Below, in pieces: positions 12,946 through 24,705 of a stretch of DNA of 64,000 nt. Position 1 is the stretch's first letter. Each line of letters begins with the position of its first letter. The stretch covers positions 22,654,309 through 22,718,308 of the forward strand of contig CM057228.1 in the NCBI GenBank assembly GCA_029891385.1, in the 5' to 3' direction. The notes below the pieces were generated by a model that was not told the DNA's origin, did no database searches, and was given only the letters and a program-made list of their open reading frames with translations. This DNA is from Erythroxylum novogranatense. Its lineage: Eukaryota > Streptophyta > Magnoliopsida > Malpighiales > Erythroxylaceae. Both the position numbers and the translations under genes were made by a program.

Positions 12946-15900
12946 TCAAATGTGCAGGATATTGACCAAATCTAAACAATGTTCAAACTTGGCTCTTGTA
13001 ACTACCTTGGTCAGCATATCTGCAGGATTCTCTGTAGTCCGAATCTTCTGAATAAGTATCTCTTCTTCCAGAATTTCCCGCACAAAGTGATAGCGAACAT
13101 CAATATGCTTCGTCCTTGCATGAAAGACTTGATTCTTTGCTAAATGAATAGCACTCTGACTGTCAGAATACACCTCAAGTTTTTTCTGACCAACTCTCAA
13201 GTCTTTAAGCAACCCATGAAGCCAAATAGCCTCTTTCACAGCTTCTGCAATAGCCATATACTCTGCCTCTGTTGTAGACAAAGCCACCGTTGACTGCAAA
13301 GTAGACTTCCAACTAACTGGCGCATTAGCATGAGTGAATAAATAGCCAGTTGTAGATCTTCGCTTATCCAAATCGCCTGCATAATCAGAATCACAATATC
13401 CAACTACACATTGACCAAGTAATTCATCATGCTCAAATGCTAAACCAACATCTACGGTATGTAGGATATACCGTAGAATCCATTTCACAGCTTGCCAATG
13501 AACCTTACCCGGATCATGCATGTACCTGCTTACAACACTTACTGCCTGTGAAATATCGGGTCTAGTACATACCATTGCATACATCAAGCTTCCTATTGCA
13601 TTAGCATAAGGGACTTTTGCCATGTATTCTCGGTCTTCATCCGTCTTTGGAGATAATTGGCTACTTAGTTTCAAATGAGGAGCAAGTGGGGTACTTACAG
13701 GTTTTGAATCTTCATGTATACCAAAACGTTGTAATACCTTTTTTAAATACTGCTTCTGTGACAACCAAAGCTTGCCTCTCTCTCTATCCCTGCTTATCTC
13801 CATGCCGAGAATCTTCTTGGCTTCCCCAAAATCCTTCATCTCGAACTCTTTACTCAACTGAACCTTCAATATGTCAATCTCACTTTGACTCTTTGCCGCA
13901 ATCAGCATATCATCTACATATAAGAGTAGGGAGATGTAGGACCCATCTTGAAGTCTGCGCAAATATACACAATGATCATATTTACTTCTTGTGTATTTCT
14001 GACCCTTCATAAACTTGTCAAATCGTTTGTACCACTGCCTTGGAGATTACTTCAGTCCATACAACGACTTATTCAATTTACAAACCCAATTTTCTTTACG
14101 AGCAACTTTGAATCCATCTGGCTGAGACATATAGATTTCCTTCTCCAAATCACCGTGTAGAAACGTGGTTTTCACATCAAGTTGAGCTAGCTCCAAATTC
14201 AACTGCGCTACCAAGGCCAACAAAATTCTAATGGAAGAATGTTTAACAACTGGAGAAAATACCTCATTATAATCAATTCCTTCCTTCTGAGCGTAGCTTT
14301 TAGCCACCAATCTTGCCTTATAGCGAATATCATCTTTATCAGGAAATCCTTCTTTCTTTGCAAATATCCATTTGCACCCAATTGCCTTCTTTTCCTTCGG
14401 TAGTTGTGTCAGCTTCCATGTCTTGTTCTTCTCAAGAGATTGCATTTCCTCTTCCATTGCACCTGCCCATTTGCCACTTTCTGAACTTCGGATTGCTTCT
14501 GGGAAGGTAGATGAAACATCATCAACAACTGGAAGTGCATAAGCTACCATGTCAGTAAAACGAGCAGGTTTCTGAATCTCTCGTCTTATCCTTCTAACGG
14601 CAATTGACTCTGATTGTTGTGGAGGTTTTTGGGTCGGAACCTCTTCCTCATTTGACTCTTCTTCTACTATAGGAGAGTCATTCGTAGTGCTTTTCGCTGG
14701 GATCACTACTGTCTGTTCAAACTCCACCTGCTGTGAAGAACTATTAGCCCCTTCTGGAATTACCTTATTTAACACGACAGATTCATCAAAGGTAACATCC
14801 CTGCTGACAATTGTCTTCTTTGACTCTCAACACCACAAACGGTACCCTTAACTCCAGCATTGAAGCCCATAAATAGAGCCTTCTTTGCTCGTGGATCCAA
14901 CTTTGATTCATCCACATGATAATATGCAGTAGAACCAAAAATATGCAAAGAGTCGTAATCTGTTGTAGGTTTCCCAGACCATACCTCTAAAGGAGTCTTG
15001 CCACCAATTACTGATGATGGCAAACGATTAATGAGATGTTGAGCATATTTCACTACCTCAGCCCAAAACTTTCTGCCTAACCCAGCATTAGACAACATAC
15101 AACGAACTTTCTCCACCAATGTCCTGTTCATACGCCCCGATACCCCATTCTGTTGTAGTGTTTTTCTAACTGTAAAGTGCCGAACTATGCTAGACTCTTG
15201 ACATACCTTTAGGAAATGATCACTCTTGTGTTCTCCACCATTGTCTGTTCGGAGAACTTTGATTTTTCTTCCTGTCTGGTTTTCAACTTGAGCTTTCCAC
15301 TTAAGAAAAACTCCAAGCACATCATCTTTGTTCTTCATAGTAAACACCCAAACTCTTCTGAAAAAATCATCAACAAAAGTGACAAAATAATGCCTACCTC
15401 CAAGAGATGGAGTCTTAACAGGTCCCCACACATCTGAGTGCACATAATCTAGAATTCCCTTCGTATTATGAATAGCAGTGCCAAATTTCACTCTTCGTTG
15501 TTTTCCCAGAATACAATGCTCACAAAATTCCAATTTGCAAGTTTTCGTACCTTTTAATAATCCTTGCTTGGCAAGAATTTGCAAGAATTTTTCACCAGCA
15601 TGTCCCAACCTCATATGCCACAACTTTGTTGCCTCTGCATCCTTCTTGCTACTAGAAGTTATCATTGCCATCGTCCCAACAACTGTACTTCCTTGGTAGT
15701 AATACAAGTTATTTTTCCTTATGCCTTTTAACATCACAAGTGCTCCTGAAGTTGCCTTAAGAATTCCATCTCGCATCATCACAACTAGACCTTTTGATTT
15801 TAAGGTCCCCAAAGAGATGAGATTCTTTTTCAATTTAGGAACATACCACACGTCCCTCAAAATTCTGGTAGATCCATCATGATTCCTTAGCTTGATTGAA

Positions 15901-16949
15901 CCTATCCCAGCTGTTTTACATGGATTGTCATTACCCATGTAAACAACTCCACCATCAATTTCTTCAAAATCAAAGAACCACTCCCGGATGGGAGACATAT
16001 GATAGGTGCAACCTGAATCTAGAATCCACTCGTCTGAATGGAATGTTGAAGGTGATACCACCAAAGAGACATCTGACTCTGCATCACTTTTACATTCTGC
16101 AACATTTGCATCTTGCTTGGCCTTCCCTTTCTTCTTCAATTTTGGACAGTCTTTCTTCTAGTGTCCTTTCTCATGACAGAAAGCACACTCATCTTTGGCA
16201 ACTCTGCTTTTTGATTTGGATATTCCTCTTCTCCCCTTCGATCGGCTTTGTTGATGACCTCTTGCCACAAATGCTTCATCTTCTGTAACCGCTTTACTTT
16301 TCTTTTTATCTTGCTTTCTCAATTTATGACTATACAAAGCAGAACACACAGCATCTAAAGACACGTTTTCCTTCCCATGAAGTAAAGTAGTTTCTAAGTG
16401 TTCAAAATCATCCGGAAGGGATGATAACAACATCAAAGCCAAATCTTCATCCTCAAATTTCACATCCAAATTTAACAGGTCTGCTATTAACTGATTAAAC
16501 ATAGTGATGTGTTCATTCATAGTAGTACCTGGTCGGTAATCAAATCGGAACAACCTTTTCTTCATAAGGAGTTTATTCTGACCACTCTTTTTCAGAAATT
16601 TGTCCTCCAGTGCCTTCCTCAGTTTGTATGCAGAAGTTTCGTTCTTGAAAGCATACTTTTGCTCCCTAGACAAATATGATCGAATTGTTCCGCATGCCAA
16701 TCGATTTATAATACTCCAATCCTTATCTTCTACATATTCTAGTTTCTCTTATTCAATAGCTATGTCAAGGCCCTGTTGGAAAATGGAATCCAAAACCTCG
16801 CCTTGCCACATCCCAAAATGACCAGTACCATCAAATATTTCCACCGCCAACTTCATACTTGACGTTGGAGTCCTCTTCCGTGAGGAAGTCGATGTCACCT
16901 GTGTCATATTTGATATGTCTCTAGTTGTTGGTGAATTTACAGACGTCAT
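12946..16949 (-). pseudogene. Copia gag-pol polyprotein, interrupted
   Basis: The reading frame begins at ATG 16949. Gag runs to about 16160 and ends in a CCHC knuckle (CAFCHEKGH). The protease motif LDSG is at about 16020. The GAG-pre-integrase motif LWHMRLGHAG is near 15610. The integrase core has the two Asp of HSDVWGP and TDNGGEH, but the usual catalytic Glu of the QQNGVAER motif reads Gly here (QQNGVSGR, about 15130-15150). Reverse transcriptase has QLDVKTTFLHG and the YVDD box (about 13920), and RNase H follows (SDYAGD, STTEAEY). The frame is broken by in-frame stops at 16749-16751 (TAA), 16158-16160 (TAG) and 14047-14049 (TAA), and by a frameshift near 14800-14840. Each stop is one substitution from the expected codon, so the damage is slight and recent. 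The gene makes the element's capsid and replication enzymes in intact relatives. Confidence 0.93.
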
Positions 16950-17010
16950 TATAGACTCAAATAGTATTCAATATTACAAATATTACAAGCAAACTAAAGG
17001 ATAAACCTTC

Positions 17011-17023
17011 GGCTCTGATACCA
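17011..17023 (-). other. tRNA-Met primer-binding site
   Basis: The minus strand reads TGGTATCAGAGCC two bases inside the 5' LTR. This is the canonical plant Copia primer site complementary to the 3' end of initiator tRNA-Met. Confidence 0.95.
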
Positions 17024-17025
17024 CT

Positions 17026-17644
17026 TGTTGGGAAAATCGGGTATTTTCCCTCTAAGGTAAATAACTAGTGAAGTGAACCAATTCAGTAATACTCAGGAAA
17101 GACCGCCAAACAGTCTCCTAAGACAGTATTACCATTCCACGTAAGATCCCAGGAAAGGGCGGAGGGGTCACAAACGGTCTCACTTAAAACCCGACTTCCT
17201 AGAAAGAAATTACGTGCACGGTGTATTTATCACAACCTAAATCCGTGTACACACACGAACAATAAATACACCTAAATAAATTGAACACAACACTACAAAT
17301 ATACCCGACAAATAATATTGAATACTATAAATGCGGAATAAATAAAAGAGATAAGGAAAGAACACACCCGAAACTTGATAACGGAGTTCGGCCAATTTTG
17401 CCTACTTCTCCGAGCACCACTTAGGCAGCCTGCTCTTATTAAGAAGAGAATACTAAATTTGATATGTATACAGTTTTGGTGTATTTATCAAATATTTTTG
17501 GGATGGTATTGATTAGGAGAGGGAGGAGTTATTTTATAACTTCAAAAACTCCTCTCATCTTCATCTCCTTTTAATATGGGATATGAATTGTACCATTAAA
17601 AGTCAAAAATATCATGCCTATCAAAAAGTCAACAAAATACAACA
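17026..17644 (-). repeat. 5' LTR of the Copia element
   Basis: Direct repeat of 12222-12841. It would carry the element's promoter. It is followed on its outer side by AATAT, the second target-site copy. Confidence 0.95.
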
Positions 17645-17649
17645 AATAT

Positions 17650-19550
17650 CTCTTACATATCCTGTCGTGTAATTAATCTGTGTGTATTTGTAAGGTGTCG
17701 AAATCTTCTAAGATTCGGCACTTGTCCCATCATATAATATGTTGCATTTGCCAAAGAGAGGTCAGACGGCTGATTGTTGCTCATTCCTAGCCTTAATTAA
17801 TTCTAAATATATCAATTTAGAGTGATTTTTTCAGCTGGCTTGATGTGTTCGTAAGGTTGAAATTAAAATTTCACAATTTATCATAACATCACTAACGTTT
17901 ATAGCTTTATTACCTTCAATATTTCACGAATTTTACAAGCTTAAAGATATTATATACATCTGAAATTTTTCAAATTCCACATCCTTTAAAGTTTCTTCAT
18001 TTCAGGTTAATTTAACTTCCATATTGATTACACTAAGGCTTATAAAATTCTACTCACTTATATTATTAGCAGTCACTTTTATAAACACACATACAACTCT
18101 AATTTTGACAAATAAACTCCAAATTCTTAAATATAATTCATCAATTCTTTTTATTGGTAAACCAAAATACAAAAATTAGAAATATACAATTATGTCATAA
18201 TTATTTTGAAAATTTCATACCTTATAATATATCAGTTGAGTGCGCATAAAATCTTTTCATTTTTAAATCATAATTCGTGATTGTATGCTGATATTATGCA
18301 TGTGAATGAATTTATAAAACTATCTCTTAAATGCACAAAATTAATTCCATAATGATGTTACTCAAGTGACTGAGATTCTAATTCTGAGTAATTTTTAAAA
18401 CCGACCATTACACCTGACGCTGTTGACTTTGTTCTTGGTGAACATTCCTCCAGTGGAAGGACCATCCTATCACTTTAGTTTCTGAGAGGCCGTTACTACA
18501 CTGGGAAGTATTCAATTTTCTAATCTTTAGATGGATAATCAAAAAGTAACGTCACCATTTTTCTACAATAAAAGACGCCTCGGTAAAATTTAAGGCAGTA
18601 TAGGTAAAGTTACTAAGCACGAAAAAGATACTGTTGTAATTTATAAACACTAGATGCTTTTTCCTTCACTAACTGAATATCTGTTTAAATATAAATAAAT
18701 TTGAGAAAAACATTTATAAATATCATTACTAGCTAGGACTTCATAATCTTCGTTCCAGAAGTAAAGCCAACTACGTACGTGCTGTTTCAAAAGGGAACCA
18801 CAGATACCATGCACAAGATAAACAGTATAAAACCAGAACAGGGTACCAAATTAATTATAATTGAAGTGATGGCAACTGATAATTAGATTGAGATTGATTT
18901 AGAACACCCATGATTATTATTGCTTAGTCAGGGTCATACGTCAAAAAGCCTCAAGAACCGTGGAAAAGACCCATCTAAACGAGATGGGTATGGTTGAGAA
19001 AGAACAAAAAGAAATAAAAGAGTGAAAAGATGAACATAATGGATGATTATGGTCCATTCATCACTATAATTAGTTTTGTACTTAATGCATATAATATATG
19101 TTAATTGACTTTACGTACCATCAAAGCTAAGAGTTACTATTAAGCCACATGGTGATTGCTAAGGTGGTTTTGTGGTCCACGCCTTCCTCCTTAGGTTTTA
19201 GCAAACATTATCCTTAGTTTGATTTGCATGATCAGCTCATAGCTCGTAGCCCGTAGGTCGTACTCGTCAGATTTATTTAAGTACAGAATTTTCAAAAAAA
19301 GAAATATTAAAATAACAGAACTAATTTGTGTAGTTACATGAGGAGAATCATTAGAGAAATGCTGTCAGTTACAGGGAACCTTCCACTGTTCCTTGAGGAG
19401 ATAGACAAAATTAACATCCCAACGTCCAATTATTTTGGTCCTACGGAGATGAAACTCCTTTCCATGCAAAATACGTATACCAGCGTTATATAAGGAAACA
19501 TGTACAAATTTATTTATTTATTTTTTGCTACTGATGAACAAAAATAAAAG
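17650..19550. other. Intergenic DNA, no gene seen
   Basis: AT-rich sequence without recognisable coding frames, RNA genes or repeats longer than simple words. Confidence 0.6.
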
Positions 19551-19875
19551 TTAAGAGCGTAGAATATCGGTTTGCTCGCAATCCTCCGTGAGTAAAGGAT
19601 GTAAGGGAGCTGGAAGGATTGCGCAATAAGTGAAACCCGGCGGACAAGAATGAGCCAAATCGACAAGACGATCCGCACAACGGTTACTTTCGCAGTAAAT
19701 GTGTCGGATATCAACAATCCAACCCCCTTTGAGGAGCTCCAAGCAATTAATGACTAGAGTATGAAAAGAGTGTGAAGCATTAACTTCACGTCTAAGAAAC
19801 TGCACGACAACCATAACATCAAGTTCTACAATCAAAAGTCTAGTGTTAGTCGTTTTGCCAAGAGCAACCCCCTAA
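19551..19875 (-). pseudogene. RNase H-like (RVT_3) fragment of a LINE-type reverse transcriptase
   Basis: The minus-strand frame ends in a stop at 19551. It reads an RNase H C-terminal domain: a VELD segment carrying the usual Asp (about 19820), a Leu-rich helix, then HIYCESNRCADRLVDLA (about 19660-19710), which fits the family pattern of His, Glu/Asn and Ala-Asp-Leu (HVYREANRxAD). In plant L1-type LINEs this domain sits at the end of ORF2, and it is also found in stray RVT_3 proteins. No reverse transcriptase lies upstream, so this is a truncated remnant. The usual Arg of YREAN is Cys. A single-exon piece of a host RNase H-like gene is possible but less likely. Confidence 0.7.
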
Positions 19876-19944
19876 TAAATAACATAATATTTCTCTGCCT
19901 GTTCGAGTAACATGTCTTGATTGTAATTTAAAAAACCTCAATGA

Positions 19945-20544
19945 ATATGTAATTCCTATGACATGTTTGAAAAACACTCGATAAGTTGTTTTTTTAGCTT
20001 ATTTATTAAAAGTTAATTTTTTGACAATCTTAAAAGTTATTGATGTATTTGATGAATGATTTATGGGTTAGGTTATTTAACCCCAATATGTTAATTTTTA
20101 AAAACTCCATAAGAGAAGCTTTTGGGATTAACTGTTTGTCTAATGATAATATTGCCCTCCAACTTACTCTTTACTTTTGCTTTATGTGTTTTAAAATTGA
20201 TTTTTATCGTACAATTATATTGTGAAGTTTAGAAGAATATAATAAATGGATTAATTAAACTTTTAATCTTTATTTAATTTTATAATATTAGTTTACATTT
20301 AACAATACCATAATATTAAAATTTAGAACATAAAGAATCACATCAAATTAAATTTTAGAACATAAAGAATTACATCAAATTAATATTTTTAGTGTATAAT
20401 CACTATATATCGTATATGTGTCATACTATAATTATAGATATTTTTAATTTATTAAATAATAAAATTCATACATATTATATAAAAATTATTAATATGATGT
20501 AGCTCGTTGTATCATTCATATTAATAAATAATTTAACTTTGGAC

Positions 20545-20581
<37 letters not shown>

Positions 20582-20865
20582 AACTTAATTTTGTAAAATT
20601 AAATATCTAAAATATAAATTCTTATAAAAATATTTAACGAAATATTAAGAAATATAATATTAATGTTCTTTTTAAAATCATGCCATCATAAGTCATTTTA
20701 CACATCAACAGTTAATATTAAATAATTTATTTTACTAAACATCTTTAATAAATAGTTGATGTTATTTGCTGATCAAATCAGCTGATAGAATCAACTACTA
20801 GCTAACCATTGATAGAATCAACTAAAGCTAATATAATCTGCTGTTTACCTAATATGACTATAGAT
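19945..20865 (-). repeat. hAT/MITE-like dispersed repeat, copy 2 (inverted)
   Basis: The segment 20600-20862, read on the minus strand, follows 8743-9010 word for word in order (TTAGCTAG, GATTTGATCAGCAAATAACATC, AAAATGACTTATGA, CTTAATATTTCGTTAAATA), with many substitutions. The opposite end near 19950 has a TGTTTGAAAAACA word that may be the other terminus. It holds no coding sequence and a (TTA)n run sits inside. Outer limits are approximate. Confidence 0.5.
20545..20580 (+). repeat. (TTA)12 microsatellite
   Basis: An uninterrupted run of about twelve ATT/TTA triplets. Confidence 0.95.
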
Positions 20866-20869
20866 AACT

Positions 20870-23800
20870 TCTTCTCCTCCATTCTTATTTTTCTTTAACC
20901 TGGTATATTTTGTTTAATTTTACTTTATTAAAAAAGAGAAGTTAGCTAATTACTTTGCAAATCGCTACGCTGCTCACTCGGGACAAGTACTCAAATATAG
21001 TTAAAGTAATTATTTTATGCGCACATCCAATAATAGCCATCATTTGGGTTGATATACCTAGTATGGATGAGGCCATTTATATACTTATCGACGTGTATCT
21101 TTCTCGTTAAATTGCTTGTCGCAGCCATTCATTTCCACGTACAAAGATGCATATTTCGTCACTTGATCACATCCTTTCTTACTCAGGTAGCGACATTGAA
21201 CTCTCTAGTCAACAGGATGTACACTTGGTGAAAAAGATACATCAATATGCTTTGTAGTTTAGAAGTAAAAAAGACTGCAACAAACATTTAAAATTTTGAC
21301 TTATAATATAATCTTAAGTTTTTATTTTAATTAAATTAAATATCTATAAAGTGTATTTCCAATTAATATGCAAAAGGTGTCTGAAGGTTATGTGATATAT
21401 ACAAAATACTAAACATAACTTTTGGATAATTTGAGAACAATTGAATTGTACTTTATCTATCCCAATTAATTTTCATATTACTATTTAGGTCAAATTCAAT
21501 CTATCCAATATACAAGACTCTTTGTTTTGTGAGGGTTAAATAAAGTCCTATTATTCTTAGATTATTTAGAATAAATTCTCAACCTTTTTATTTATAATGT
21601 AATTTAAGATTAATTACTACTGAATGTTTCCATACAACGGGTTAAATAGTTGTTCTAATAAGTATTGAATTATTCATTCTAATTTCTAACTTTTGGAAAT
21701 TGAAATTGCCGTAGTTAATAAGAGAAAATGGTTCTGTGTATCATGATTACTTGGTGGTTGAATGACAAAGTTAGTATACAGTTCGGAACTTAAAGAAACA
21801 ATGCCATAAATGATAAACCTGATGGGACTCCTCCAAGTTGTTAATTAATTGGATTGTACTAGCTGGGTACAATTAAGCCTATAAAATTGACCCTGAAAGG
21901 TAAGTCAGTCAGCTGGCAACAACAGCCCAATAGTCACATGCGACTCTGTATAGCTACAGGAAAAACCCCTATTCAAACCTTCACACCCACAATTTCAATT
22001 TGCTTCAGGATATTGTTAAAAGCTGCAGATTGGCGTTCTAAATGTTTGAACTCACAAGTCTCTTCTCCTAAAAAATCGTTTTACTTGAGAATTGATTTTA
22101 AGTAATTTAGACGTGTATGATTATCAATGAACATTAGGATTGCCAAAATATATTCATACTCATCGTGACTGCGAACGTCAAGAAAGTTTGCAGGATAACT
22201 CAAATCAGAAACTAAGTAATCTCATGATTTAAAACAATAACTAATTCCAGAATATGCATATTGTATTTTTAAGGAGGACATGATCCACTCCTAAATAAAA
22301 ACTTGCATTCGAAAACTGAAAAGGCAACTAAAAGAACTCATTTATCAGCAAATGTCTAAGTATTAAAAGTTTAATCATAAAGTAGATATATTAAAAATTG
22401 AATATAATAGAAGAATTTAAAATATGATTAAAGAAACTTATCCAAAAATTAAAGTTTGATTAAATAAAAACAAGCTAATTTTATTAAATTTGTAGTTCTA
22501 ACTTTTAAGATGATTAAAAAGAAAAATTAAAATTATTTTAGAATTAAACTTTGTTAGTGTCACTATAAATTTGAAGTGATATTAATAATTTTTATGAAAA
22601 GTGAAAATTAATCAAAACATCGTATTAATGTAGCGAGAATCGTCAGGTTAAAAGTTAAATTTGTCAAATTAATTTCTTAATAATTTCAAATATTTAAATT
22701 TAAATACAAATTTAGTGTAAACTTAAGAATATTATTTGGAGGCACTGCTAATTAGACCTGGCCTGAAAGTGAGACAACACCCAAGCATCAAGCATGGATC
22801 CAATGTCAGTAAGCTTCAAATCAACCTTTTGGCTCTAAAACTGAGAGGATTGCATGCGAGCTTCAGCAAGTGGCTTTTATGGCTAGAAAACAGAAAACAT
22901 TTCTTGAATGGACATGAGAATACAGCAATACAGGGATAATACACTGAAAGAGTACATTCAACCTGGGATTGGGAAAAAAGCTTGAAGCTTAGACCATCAG
23001 AACGAAGAGGAAAAACATGGGACCTCCCAAGAGTTTCTGTCTATGTCAGCTTCTAAGCCCCACCACAACTTAAAAGAGTCGCACATCCACATTGATGTTA
23101 TCTTTACTTGAAACGGTTAAACCCCAGCCCCTACACATCGAATGCCTACTACTACGCAAGCTTTTGCCTTGCAAAGTCTTCGATATGTGCCTATTACTTG
23201 CTCCCAAATCATGACGCCACATCGTGGTTTGTCTTTACGAGGGAGAGCATCCATTGATTAGCACGCATATTGCATATGTCCTATATTAATGCTCGAAAGA
23301 ACATCAGGATTATACTAATTATGGAAGTAAATATCTACAAAAAAAAACAAAAAAAATCCCCATTTTAGATCATTAAGTTTTTGACAATATATGAATGTCT
23401 AATGAATTTTCTTTTAATAAAAAACTCAAACAATAAATAAGTACGAGGTGGTCCTGTGCTCCCCTGTATCCCCACAAAATTGGTATTAAAAATTAAAAAC
23501 ACCTGATTTAGACAATTTTAAGAAATAAAAGAAAACGCCTCTTTTTCACTGCCCAAAACGCCTCTTTCCTTTTATTTTTGACAAGTGAAACGAGACTATG
23601 CTCCACAGCTGCTAACTCACATGTACATTACAAATTTAACGCATGGAAAAGGAATATCACAAGCTACTTTAAATTGTAATAATAACATGTTCTATTGATA
23701 TTTTAGGTTGAATTAAATTATTGTAATTGAAGGAAAAATCAATTGAAAAACCGGAGAAAAAGGAAAAGGGAGTCGGGAAAAAAAAAGTAGCGGGTTTTCC

Positions 23801-24080
23801 GGTGCAAAGGACGAAAGTAGCAAAAGCTGGTGATACGAAATGTGGCCGAAGGAGAGCCGTTGGATAAGAATGATATTTTCATCATTCTATTAGATGGAGA
23901 GATTAGATGGTGACATCCATAGCCAATGAAGGGAGAGAGACACAGAGGAGAGTTCTTGATTAGAGCTGAGTGAGTGAAAGAAAAAAATAGTAGTCTTTTG
24001 TTGTTAGAGACACAACAAGAGGCATTGCTCAGAGAGCTAAAAGGTTCAACTCAACACTGCAACAAATCAGACAAAGAGAT
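20870..24080. other. Intergenic DNA upstream of the SRS gene
   Basis: No gene is recognised. A 67-codon frame at 22736-22939 has no known domain. The last 500 bp become less AT-rich and more purine-rich towards the SRS leader, and presumably include the promoter. I could not identify a confident TATA box or transcription start. Confidence 0.5.
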
Positions 24081-24083
24081 TAA

Positions 24084-24100
24084 AGAGAGAGAGAGAGAGA
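24084..24100 (+). repeat. (GA)n tract in the SRS upstream/leader region
   Basis: A short uninterrupted GA run, followed by further GAGAGA words to 24165 and around 24440-24470. GA tracts are common in plant promoters and 5' leaders; a regulatory role is inference. Confidence 0.8.
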
Positions 24101-24705
24101 TGGGGAGCGAGGGACTTAAATTTGGGTAGCAGAGGAGAGAGAGACTATGGCGGCGTTGCAGTGAGAGAGCAGCTGTAATTCTGTGTCTGTAAATTTAATG
24201 CCTTATCACTACTTCAAATACTGGAAGAAAGAAGAAGGAGAAGAAGAAGAAGACCAAAGCAGAAGAAGTCATGAAAGATTGAAATTGGAAGGTTTCTCTT
24301 CACAGAAGCTGCTGAAGTTACAATCTTTCAACTATCCACTTGCAAAAATCTGTAACCAACAACGCACAGAAGCTTAGAAACAAACTAATCGAAGACTGTT
24401 CATTTGACACAGTTTTTAAGAGAGTAGAAGGACAGGGATGGGGAGAGAGGGAGAGAGGGAGAGATAAAAGACACAAGAACCGAAGGCGACAAGAATTCCG
24501 AGAAAAATCGAGGACTTCACCCCCTTTTCTACTTCAGGGCCCGAAATTCAGGAAATTCAAAGGCAGTTTAGCATTTGGTTTTCTGGGGTTCCAATCAAAA
24601 AGCCAAAGGCAGAGGGGCGTAGCTTCTGATATGGATTATCTGTCACCACAATTGAGGTCTGGGTCAGGTTTAGAGGAGAAGCAATGGCTAGCTTGTTCTC
24701 ATTAG
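24100..24705 (+). promoter_or_regulatory. Upstream ORFs in the SRS leader, one overlapping the start codon
   Basis: If transcription starts before 24100, the leader carries several ATG-initiated frames: 24100-24129 (9 codons), a 5-codon frame at about 24147, 24198-24377 (59 codons), 24438-24467 (9 codons) and 24631-24705 (24 codons). The last ends 22 bases past the SRS ATG at 24684 and is out of frame with it. Its ATG has G at -3 and G at +4, as good a context as the main start. Scanning ribosomes that use it could not reinitiate at the SRS ATG, so it should lower SRS translation. The transcription start is not known from sequence. Confidence 0.55.

Larger units (their letters stand above)
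12222..17644 (-). mobile_element. Near-complete Copia LTR retrotransposon (Tork/Tnt1-like)
   Basis: Two 620/619-bp LTRs (12222-12841, 17026-17644) start TGTTGGGAAAATCGG and end ATACAACA. A perfect 5-bp duplication AATAT flanks the element (12217-12221 and 17645-17649). On the minus strand the order is LTR, tRNA-Met primer site, gag, protease, integrase, reverse transcriptase, RNase H, polypurine tract, LTR, which is the Copia order. The LTRs are nearly collinear and differ at only a few percent of sites by eye, so the insertion is fairly young. The polyprotein is broken (see that entry), so the copy is not autonomous. Lineage by gag and integrase style is Tork/Tnt1-like; this is inference. 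Confidence 0.95.

Noticed and set aside
21890..22200. Possible exon with TTTCAG splice-like words on the minus strand
   Set aside because: Only one short open block, no recognisable domain and no partner exons.
22736..22939. 67-codon frame in the SRS upstream region
   Set aside because: Length is within chance expectation and no motif is recognised.
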